A DNA stretch of 64,000 nucleotides from Sphingorhabdus pulchriflava. GTDB taxonomy: Bacteria > Pseudomonadota > Alphaproteobacteria > Sphingomonadales > Sphingomonadaceae. Location of the stretch: NCBI RefSeq assembly GCF_003367235.1, contig NZ_QRGP01000001.1:1240001-1304000 (forward strand), given 5' to 3'. Below are positions 57,446 through 64,000 of the stretch, in pieces. The stretch's first letter is position 1, and the number at the start of each line of letters is the position of its first letter. The notes beneath the pieces were generated by a model. The model was not told the origin of the DNA, did no database searches, and was given only the letters and a program-made list of their open reading frames with translations. A program made the position numbers and the translations under genes.

Positions 57446-58829
57446 CTTCCTCTGCTCCACGCTTGGCGCCCCAATCGATATGACGGGTTGCCCACATCAC
57501 CACTGCGAGAGCGATAAAGAGCAGCACTGATCCGATAATCAGCGCATAGGCCTCAAGGTTAAGCAGGACATAAAGTGTCGCATAAAGCCCGACTAACAGT
57601 CCGCCAATCACGCGCGCGCGCAGCCAGCTTTTCAGCACCGCTGCGGAATAGGCAGTCAGCAAGCCGGTAATCGCACCACCCGCCAGCAGATAAGCCCAGG
57701 TGAAGCCGATGACCTCGGCAAAGGCGAGCAGCATCACGAAGAACAGCACCAGCCCTGCCCCGGTCAGCAGATACTCGGCAGCAGCAACCTTTGCCCCGCC
57801 GACCACGTCAAACATCAGGAAAGCGAGGAAGGTGAAGCCGATGAACAGGAAGCCATATTTCACCGATCGGTCGACCTGGCTGTAAAGGTCGACGGGTTCG
57901 ATCAGGCCGATTGTGGCGGCCTGCGAAGGCCCCCCGACTGGCTGTGCGCTTGCCGATGACGCCACCATCGGCGCGACATAGCCGCCCTCAAGCTGCGGCA
58001 TGCCTAAGTCTTCCTTCAGCACCAGCGACTGGCCAAGCGCCAGGTTGGTGACCTTGTGCGTCGAAGAAAAGCCCTTGTCTGAAATCGTGCGCTTGGTCGG
58101 GAGGAAATCACCGGCAAAGCTTGGGCTGGGCCAAGTCGACTTGACTTCCCAACTGGTTTCCTTGCCACGCGGTACCATTGTCAGCGATTTGTTGCCGCGG
58201 AAGGCATAGCTGTAGCTGACGTTCAGCGGCGTAGCGCCATCCCAGTCGATGAAGGTGAAAAAACCCGAATTGCCTGAGGCCGCCAGCCCCTTGCCAGGTT
58301 GCAGTTCAAGCGCGGTTCCATTGACTTGCACTTTGCTGTCCGCCTGCAATCCCCGCGCATCCGAAATACCAAAGCGCAATTCAGCTCCGGCCAGATTGAG
58401 GCTATCACGGGGGATGCCGTAGCGGGCGAAATCGGCTGGCAGTGCAAACCGCGCACTGCCGCTATTTTCGGCAACAAACAGCACGCTTTCATAGATCGAC
58501 TTCTTCTTCCGCTCGGGGCGAAGGTCGGTCTTCATCGCGTTCTTTTCAGGCGAAAGAAACAATTCGCGCTGCACCCGCACGGTCCGCGTTGTCTGTTGGC
58601 CATTTTCGGTCACGGTTTCGACATTGTCGGTGGTGTAAGGAATGACCAGCACCGGCCCGACCACAACCTGCGGCCCGCCCCAGCCCGCCGCAATCGAGGT
58701 CTGGGCGGTATTGGCCTGTTCCTGCCTGTCCCAAGACAGTGCAAAAACCATCATCAATGGGATGGCGAGCACAAGGCCGATCAGCCCCGCAAAAAACAGT
58801 TTGAAACCGGGAGAACGTTCGGTGGCCAT
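57426..58829 (-). CDS. creD: Inner membrane protein CreD
   Basis: 467 residues. One N-terminal helix, a large periplasmic domain about 35-300 (LVIPYTTD, FLPTKRTISDKGFSSTHKV), then about five C-terminal helices (KYGFLFIGFTFLAFLMFDV). Matches CreD/CET family, linked to envelope stress and colicin tolerance in E. coli. No creBC two-component genes are beside it. ATG preceded by GAGGAG at eight bases. Confidence 0.9.
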   Translation of the reverse strand: MATERSPGFKLFFAGLIGLVLAIPLMMVFALSWDRQEQANTAQTSIAAGWGGPQVVVGPVLVIPYTTDNVETVTENGQQTTRTVRVQRELFLSPEKNAMKTDLRPERKKKSIYESVLFVAENSGSARFALPADFARYGIPRDSLNLAGAELRFGISDARGLQADSKVQVNGTALELQPGKGLAASGNSGFFTFIDWDGATPLNVSYSYAFRGNKSLTMVPRGKETSWEVKSTWPSPSFAGDFLPTKRTISDKGFSSTHKVTNLALGQSLVLKEDLGMPQLEGGYVAPMVASSASAQPVGGPSQAATIGLIEPVDLYSQVDRSVKYGFLFIGFTFLAFLMFDVVGGAKVAAAEYLLTGAGLVLFFVMLLAFAEVIGFTWAYLLAGGAITGLLTAYSAAVLKSWLRARVIGGLLVGLYATLYVLLNLEAYALIIGSVLLFIALAVVMWATRHIDWGAKRGAEEASASGA

Positions 58830-58916
58830 AAAAGTTGCTCCTCTCCACTCAATTCATCGATAAATTTGCACGCTTCATCTGCGGCTGCCAAACTGAACGG
58901 CGAGTGAACGCCACCA

Positions 58917-59531
58917 TCATCTCGCTGTGCTGATAAGAAACCAGATTGCGACCGCCGCGATCAACAGTGCACATGCCTTCCGGACAAGAACAGCATTTTG
59001 TCCTCGCTCAAACCACTCATGCGCCCGCCCGGCCAGCAACGCGAGCAAGAGGTGCACAAGCGTCGCCACAGCGACATAGGTCGCGGACAGCAGCAGCGTC
59101 TGCGGCATAATCGGCTCGGCGCTATCGATATAGCTGGGCAGGATTGCCACGAAAAACAGAGCTGCTTTCGGGTTCAACAGGTTGAGCAAAAGCCCGTGGC
59201 GAAACCAGCGCACATTGCCGTTATGGGCATGTTCGGGCGAAACGTCGCTCTTTCCTTCCCACGCTTTCCAAGCAAGCCAAAGCAGATAGGCTGCCCCTGC
59301 ATAGCGCAACAGGGCAAACAAATGGGGAGAGGCTTTCGCCAATTCTGCCAGCCCGAAGGCCGCCGCTGCTCCGACAATGGCCAAACCCAATGCGATCCCT
59401 GCAGTTGCCGCCAGCGCCGCCCGCTTGCCAACACTTGCGCCAGTCAACGCAATCCAGGCCATATTCGGACCGGGCGTAAGCTCGATCAGGATCGCGGTGA
59501 GCAAAAAGGGCAGGAAATTGGACGTGAACAT
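58917..59531 (-). CDS. LysE-family amino-acid exporter
   Basis: 204 residues, about six membrane helices. ELTPGPNMAWIALTGASVGKRAALAATAGIALG and the later LNPKAALFFVAILPSYID are typical of LysE/RhtB translocators, which export amino acids or related small molecules. Specificity cannot be told. Single gene, divergent from the luciferase-like gene across 71 bases. Confidence 0.9.
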   Translation of the reverse strand: MFTSNFLPFLLTAILIELTPGPNMAWIALTGASVGKRAALAATAGIALGLAIVGAAAAFGLAELAKASPHLFALLRYAGAAYLLWLAWKAWEGKSDVSPEHAHNGNVRWFRHGLLLNLLNPKAALFFVAILPSYIDSAEPIMPQTLLLSATYVAVATLVHLLLALLAGRAHEWFERGQNAVLVRKACALLIAAVAIWFLISTAR

Positions 59532-59602
59532 TCGCCCTGCCTATGGCAGCACCAACGGGCACTGTCGATTGCTGCTTGGCATTTTCAAGGCGGCATGCCT
59601 AG

Positions 59603-60598
59603 ATGATCGCGATGACAGCTTATTCCATTCTCGATCTCGTCCCCGTCGTTGATGGCGGAACAGTGCCACAGGCGCTGGCCAATGCCGCCGCTCTGGCGGC
59701 CCATGCGGAAAGCTTGGGCTTTACCCGTTTCTGGGTAGCCGAACATCACGGGATGAAAGGCATTGCCAGTGCCGCAACCTCCGTCGTCATCGGCCACATA
59801 GCCGCTGCCACCAAAACGATCCGTGTCGGCGCAGGGGGTATAATGTTGCCTAATCATGCCCCGCTCGTGATTGCCGAGCAATTTGGGACGCTCGATGCCC
59901 TACATCCTGGGCGTATCGATCTGGGGCTGGGCCGTGCACCAAGCAGCGACCAGCGTGTCGCCCACGCCATCCGCCGCACGCTCGACAGCGATCCCAATGC
60001 CTTTGTGCGCGACGTAGTCGAACTGCAGAGCTATTTCGCAGACGATGGTCGCACCGGCATCAGTGCGACACCGGGCGCCGGTGCCGACGTGCAACTCTAT
60101 ATCCTCGGCAGCAGCCTATATGGCGCTCAAGTAGCCGCATTGCTTGGCCTGCCTTATGCCTTTGCCAGCCATTTTGCGCCGCAAATGCTCGACGAAGCGC
60201 TGCACGTCTATCGCAGCAGCTTCAAGCCGAGCGCTGTGCTCGACAAACCCCATGTCATGGCGGCGATGAACATCATTGCGGCGGATAGCGACGAAGAGGC
60301 AGAATATCTCGCCAGCTCGATCCAGCAGAGCTTTGTCGGCCTTCGCACTGGTAACCCTCGCCAGATGCAGCCACCAGTTGAAGGCTATAAAGCCAGCCTG
60401 CCGCCGCACATCGTTTCGATGCTCGACGAACTGCTGTCGTGCAGCGCGATTGGATCGCTGGACACTGTGAAAAGAGGCGTTGCAAAATTCATCGACCGAA
60501 CGCAGGCCGACGAAATCATCGTCGCCTGCTCCATGTTCGATCATGAAAAACGGGAGCGCAGCCTGAGCCTGACGGCCCAAACCTTCAATTCGCTTTAG
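59603..60598 (+). CDS. Luciferase-like (LLM class) flavin-dependent oxidoreductase
   Basis: 331 residues. [63 protein letters not shown] and [11 protein letters not shown] are the signature of the MsnO8-type LLM oxidoreductases (TIM barrel using reduced FMN). Substrate unknown. Two ATGs near the start (59603, 59612) are possible; no strong ribosome site at either. The stop overlaps the sdhA stop in TTAG. Confidence 0.9.
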   Translation: MIAMTAYSILDLVPVVDGGTVPQALANAAALAAHAESLGFTRFWVAEHHGMKGIASAATSVVIGHIAAATKTIRVGAGGIMLPNHAPLVIAEQFGTLDALHPGRIDLGLGRAPSSDQRVAHAIRRTLDSDPNAFVRDVVELQSYFADDGRTGISATPGAGADVQLYILGSSLYGAQVAALLGLPYAFASHFAPQMLDEALHVYRSSFKPSAVLDKPHVMAAMNIIAADSDEEAEYLASSIQQSFVGLRTGNPRQMQPPVEGYKASLPPHIVSMLDELLSCSAIGSLDTVKRGVAKFIDRTQADEIIVACSMFDHEKRERSLSLTAQTFNSL

Positions 60599-62397
60599 TA
60601 AACTCGCGCCTTAGGTTTGATATACTCGACGTCGTCGGTCAGTGTATAATCGTGCACAGGGCGATAGTCCAAAGTGACCTTGCCGCCCTTGCCGCCCCAG
60701 CCATCGAACCAGCTCACGGTGTGCTTCATCCAGTTTTTGTCGTCGCGATCAGGGAAATCCTCATGCGCATGCGCGCCGCGGCTTTCCTTGCGGGCGTTGG
60801 CACCTTCGATAGTGCAGATCGCCTGACTCATCAGATTGTCGAGTTCGAGCGTTTCGACAAGATCGGTGTTCCAGATCAGGCTGCGGTCGCTGACCGAGAT
60901 ATCCTGCATCCGCTGATTGACCTTCTGCATGATTTCGCAGCCCTCGGAAAGCAGTGCGCTGTCACGGAACACAGCGGCGTGCTTTTGCATCGTCTGCTGC
61001 ATCTGCAGACGTACTTCGGCGGTGGGTGAACCGCCCTTTGCGTTGCGGAAATGGTCGACGCGGGCCAGCGCCAGGTCGGCCGAGTCTTTGGGCAATGCCT
61101 TTTGCGCTGCATTGGGCTTCAGCGTTTCCTTGAGGTGCAGGCCAGTCGCACGGCCGAACACCACGAGGTCGATCAGCGAGTTCGAACCCAGACGGTTGGC
61201 GCCGTGAACCGAAACGCAAGCGGCTTCACCGACAGCATAGAGGCCCGGCACAACGACCTCGGGGTCTTTGCCCTTCTTGGTCACGACCTGGCCATGATAA
61301 TTACACGGAATGCCACCCATATTATAGTGCACCGTCGGGCAAACCGGCAGCGGCTGGCGGGTCAAGTCGACACCGGCGAAAATCTTGCCGCTTTCGGTGA
61401 TGCCCGGCAGGCGTTCTGCCAGCACCTTGGGATCGATATGGTCGAGATGCAGGTAGATATGATCCTTGCCCGGGCCAACCCCACGGCCCTCACGCATTTC
61501 AAGCGCCATTGAGCGTGACACGACGTCACGGCTCGCCAGATCCTTGGCCGAAGGCGCATAGCGTTCCATGAAACGCTCACCCTCGCTGTTGGTCAGGTAA
61601 CCGCCCTCGCCGCGTGCACCTTCGGTGATCAACACGCCTGCGCCGTAAATACCCGTCGGGTGGAACTGGACGAACTCCAGATCCTGCAACGGCAAGCCAG
61701 CGCGCAGCACCATACCGCCGCCGTCACCGGTGCAGGTGTGCGCAGACGTTGCACTGTAATAAGCGCGGCCATAGCCACCGGTGGCCAGCACGACCGATTG
61801 CGCTTTAAACCGGTGTATACTGCCATCGTCCATGCACAAGGCAATCACGCCCCGGCATTCGCCATCTTCCATGATTAGGTCGAGCGCGAAATATTCGATG
61901 AAGAAGTCCGCATCATATTTCAGGCTCTGCTGATAGAGCGCGTGCAGCATGGCGTGACCTGTGCGGTCAGCGGCGGCACAGGTGCGCTGCACCGGCGGGC
62001 CCTCGCCCATATTCTGCATATGGCCACCAAAGGGGCGCTGGTAGATGGTGCCATCGGCGTTGCGACTGAAGGGCACGCCGGCGTGCTCCAATTCGTAAAC
62101 CGCAGCCGGCGCTTCACGCACCATATATTCGATCGCGTCTTGGTCACCCAGCCAGTCCGATCCCTTGACGGTATCGTACATGTGCCATGTCCAGTGATCG
62201 GGCGAATTGTTCTGCAGCGAAGCCGCAATGCCGCCTTGCGCGGCCACGGTATGCGAGCGCGTCGGGAAGACCTTGGTAATGCAAGCGGTCTTCAAACCGG
62301 CCTCTGCCGACCCCATCGTTGCGCGCAAACCCGAACCGCCTGCGCCGACTACGACGACGTCGTAAGTATGATCGATGATCTTATATGCTTCAGACAT
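60595..62397 (-). CDS. sdhA: Succinate dehydrogenase flavoprotein subunit
   Basis: 600 residues. [15 protein letters not shown] for FAD binding, covalent-FAD His in [15 protein letters not shown], the [21 protein letters not shown] substrate loop and the C-terminal [13 protein letters not shown]. Oxidises succinate to fumarate in the TCA cycle and respiratory complex II. The ATG overlaps the sdhD stop (TGATG). No sdhB follows: the next gene is convergent and overlaps the sdhA stop. Confidence 0.97.
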   Translation of the reverse strand: MSEAYKIIDHTYDVVVVGAGGSGLRATMGSAEAGLKTACITKVFPTRSHTVAAQGGIAASLQNNSPDHWTWHMYDTVKGSDWLGDQDAIEYMVREAPAAVYELEHAGVPFSRNADGTIYQRPFGGHMQNMGEGPPVQRTCAAADRTGHAMLHALYQQSLKYDADFFIEYFALDLIMEDGECRGVIALCMDDGSIHRFKAQSVVLATGGYGRAYYSATSAHTCTGDGGGMVLRAGLPLQDLEFVQFHPTGIYGAGVLITEGARGEGGYLTNSEGERFMERYAPSAKDLASRDVVSRSMALEMREGRGVGPGKDHIYLHLDHIDPKVLAERLPGITESGKIFAGVDLTRQPLPVCPTVHYNMGGIPCNYHGQVVTKKGKDPEVVVPGLYAVGEAACVSVHGANRLGSNSLIDLVVFGRATGLHLKETLKPNAAQKALPKDSADLALARVDHFRNAKGGSPTAEVRLQMQQTMQKHAAVFRDSALLSEGCEIMQKVNQRMQDISVSDRSLIWNTDLVETLELDNLMSQAICTIEGANARKESRGAHAHEDFPDRDDKNWMKHTVSWFDGWGGKGGKVTLDYRPVHDYTLTDDVEYIKPKARVY

Positions 62398-62786
62398 CAG
62401 GCGGGCACTCCGGCAAAGGCATGCTTGGCGACCATGAAAATACCGAATGCGGCGGCGCCAATTACGTAGAAGTTCAAAAGGGTCAGCGCGGCAAATTTGT
62501 TGCCGTCGTCATGCACATAGTCCTCGATCAGCACCTGCAAGCCAAGACGGACATGCCAAAAAATGCTGGTCAGCATCAGGATCATGGGCACGGCGACCGA
62601 AGGCTGCGCAAGCCATGCGGCCACGGTCTCATATTCGAAATTTGGCAACAACAATAGCGACAGCACCAGCCAGCTTGTCAGCAGCAGGTTGCCCACCGCA
62701 GTCAGTCGCTGATCAATCCAGTGCTTGCCGCCATGTTTGGCGGAACCGAGCCCACGAACGCGCCCAAGGTTTGTTCCGTTACCCAT
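62397..62786 (-). CDS. sdhD: Succinate dehydrogenase membrane anchor subunit
   Basis: 129 residues from ATG 62786, one base after the sdhC stop. Three membrane helices; [19 protein letters not shown] contains the haem/quinone-site His and the Tyr-Val pattern of SdhD. Anchors SdhA and SdhB and helps form the ubiquinone and haem b site. Confidence 0.92.
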   Translation of the reverse strand: MGNGTNLGRVRGLGSAKHGGKHWIDQRLTAVGNLLLTSWLVLSLLLLPNFEYETVAAWLAQPSVAVPMILMLTSIFWHVRLGLQVLIEDYVHDDGNKFAALTLLNFYVIGAAAFGIFMVAKHAFAGVPA

Positions 62787-62787
62787 C

Positions 62788-63228
62788 TCAAATCCCCATG
62801 AAACGCGAAGCGACAAGCATCGCGACAAGCGCCGTCGCGGTCAGCGCGGCAATGAAAACGGCGATCGACCAGGTCCGAACCGTGGTCAGTTCATAGCCTG
62901 CCCCCAAGTCCATCAGCAGGTGGCGGATGCCTGAGAAGAAATGCTGGAAAAAGCTGTAGGTCACGGCCAGTCCGAGCAAGCGGAAGAACCAATTGGCCGC
63001 TGTTTGCAGGCCCGTGGCGTCGGCGCCCGCAGATACCACCCAGGATTGGAAGCTAGCATAGCTTTCCGGCCCACCCGCAATAGACGCAATCCACCATAGC
63101 AAGGTCAGCATTCCGGCAGTTGCGAGCACAAAGCCTGTCGCGCGGTGGAAGATGGACACCGCCATATGCGGTCCCCAACGGTAGATCTGCAAATGCGGCG
63201 AAATCGGCCGGTTCGGATTCTGCGCCAT
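62788..63228 (-). CDS. sdhC: Succinate dehydrogenase cytochrome b556 subunit
   Basis: 146 residues. RPISPHLQIYRWGPHMAVSIFHRATGFVL is the standard SdhC start (SPHLxIY, SxxHRxTG), and FFQHFFSGIRHLLMDLG carries the haem-ligand His. Three membrane helices. First gene of sdhC-sdhD-sdhA. Confidence 0.95.
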   Translation of the reverse strand: MAQNPNRPISPHLQIYRWGPHMAVSIFHRATGFVLATAGMLTLLWWIASIAGGPESYASFQSWVVSAGADATGLQTAANWFFRLLGLAVTYSFFQHFFSGIRHLLMDLGAGYELTTVRTWSIAVFIAALTATALVAMLVASRFMGI

Positions 63229-63319
63229 CGGCTAAGCTTCCCTGTTCAAGTTTGCGTCGCTCTTTACCGCTTTGAACCGTCTGCGCAAGGTGCGGGATAC
63301 GGAATTTTGCCTGCCATGG

Positions 63320-63336
63320 ATAACCGGGCGTTAACC
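63320..63336 (+). promoter_or_regulatory. Near-consensus CtrA site
   Basis: ATAA at 63320-63323, seven bases, then TTAACC at 63331-63336: one mismatch to TTAA-N7-TTAAC. It lies about 65 bases before the ATG of the sensor gene at 63401, in the divergent gap with sdhC. Confidence 0.4.
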
Positions 63337-63400
63337 AATCCCGATTAGCTTTGCACTCCTAACCAGGTGTAACTTGCAGGTCGCAATTCGGGAGTTCGCA

Positions 63401-64000
63401 ATGTCGGATATGGAAAAGTCGCTTTCGGCTGAGTTTGACACGATCGTCAAAGCCTTTGATTTCGATGGCCAGATGGCCACGAAATGCCGGGAATTGCTCG
63501 CTGTTGTCGACGACGAAATGGACGATTTCTCCGCCTATTATTGGGAATATTGGACCAATTTCAGCACAACCGAACAGTTGCGCAACCCGGACTATGTGGC
63601 GCAGATGGTCAAGTCGACCGCAAGCTACATCCGCGAGCGCATGCGCGACATCAAAGGCACAACGTGGCGCGAATATCTGAAAGCGCAGATCATCGCAGCC
63701 TGCAAGGACCGTGTACCTCTTGGCCACCTGCTTGCTGCATCAACCCGCGCCAGCCTTCGTTATTTTGACATTTTCGATGCCAGAATTGGCGCCGATGACC
63801 CATCGCGCGACCGGCTGATGAAAACAGTGCACGATTTCACAGCGGTGGAACTGGCCGTGACTTCTGCTTGCTATGTACATTATCAAAAAATCGTCCAGCG
63901 CGAACAGAAAGAGGGCTACACCGCGCAGTTCGAAAGCGACATCGGCTCAAGTACTGCTGAAATTTCAGAGCAAGCGAATATCCTGCGCCAGCAGGCCGCA
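63401..64000 (+). CDS. Probable globin-like sensor / methyl-accepting chemotaxis-type protein, N-terminal part
   Basis: The frame runs 200 codons from ATG 63401 (GGGAG six bases upstream) to the window edge without a stop. Residues about 10-165 are helical and resemble the sensor-globin fold of globin-coupled receptors (AYYWEYWTNF, DRVPLGHLLAASTRASLRYF). No membrane segment is seen. After residue 175 the sequence (SDIGSSTAEISEQANILRQQ) looks like the start of a methyl-accepting signalling coiled coil. Cytoplasmic oxygen or redox sensor is likely, but haem binding and output are unproven because the gene is cut. Confidence 0.55.
   Translation, partial: MSDMEKSLSAEFDTIVKAFDFDGQMATKCRELLAVVDDEMDDFSAYYWEYWTNFSTTEQLRNPDYVAQMVKSTASYIRERMRDIKGTTWREYLKAQIIAACKDRVPLGHLLAASTRASLRYFDIFDARIGADDPSRDRLMKTVHDFTAVELAVTSACYVHYQKIVQREQKEGYTAQFESDIGSSTAEISEQANILRQQAA

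Overview
The window looks like chromosomal DNA of an alphaproteobacterium, most likely Sphingomonadales (inference). Support comes from a CcrM-type GANTC methyltransferase with a dense GANTC array, CtrA-like TTAA-N7-TTAAC sites, a three-subunit transhydrogenase operon led by a tiny aa3-oxidase subunit IV, a PrsK/PrsR/XrtA-type sugar transferase exopolysaccharide locus, HspQ, and an ScfR/RamB-type regulator facing isocitrate lyase. The DNA is GC-rich (roughly 58-62% by eye). Genes are tightly packed with many ATGA/TGATG/GTGA overlaps, and several convergent pairs overlap at their stop codons. I see no prophage, integrase, transposase or CRISPR array.

Layout. 0-3.4 kb: branched-chain 2-oxoacid dehydrogenase genes (E2 start, E1 beta, E1 alpha) below thyA. 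3.5-9.3 kb: tRNA-Pro, then the most notable region, a diffusible-signal-factor (Rpf) quorum-sensing locus. It has an RpfG-like receiver fused to PAS-GGDEF-EAL instead of HD-GYP, an RpfC-like hybrid kinase, and a convergent rpfF DSF synthase. 9.5-14.7 kb: thiolase-like enzyme, tRNA-Ser, hspQ, a di-heme cytochrome with a beta-helix protein, and an Asp/Glu racemase. 14.8-18.2 kb: pnt operon interrupted by a small AT-rich secreted-protein gene. 18.3-20.2 kb: an unusual NtrC-like regulator and a DUF2177 protein. 20.2-26 kb: a long chain glmM-DUF1272-thiD/VOC-rnhB, then a gap with ten GANTC sites, then ccrM-folP.

26-34.5 kb: carboxylate transporter, aldo/keto reductase, NnrU, two amidohydrolases, a POT peptide transporter, a nitroreductase and a GntR regulator. 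34.5-42.5 kb: TPR protein, PrsR, PrsK and sugar transferase (exopolysaccharide control), then manC. 42.5-44.5 kb: arsenic operon arsR-arsI-arsC-aqpS with a palindromic operator. 44.6-46.8 kb: an accessory patch with a remnant of a type ISP restriction enzyme containing a REPIN-like element, and a lower-GC membrane protein. 46.9-50.9 kb: glyoxylate-shunt regulator and isocitrate lyase with a small conserved-looking companion. 50.9-60.6 kb: katG, hydroxybutyrate dehydrogenase, metallopeptidase, flavoenzymes, CreD, LysE and a luciferase-like oxidase. 60.6-64 kb: sdhC-sdhD-sdhA without sdhB, then the start of a probable chemotaxis-type sensor.

How they work together (inference). The bkd genes could supply branched acyl-CoA primers for branched DSF made by RpfF. 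RpfC would sense DSF and signal to a receiver whose output is cyclic-di-GMP turnover. CtrA-like half-sites before both rpf transcription units, the CtrA-like site before the NtrC-type gene, and the GANTC array before ccrM suggest that cell-cycle circuitry touches several loci here.
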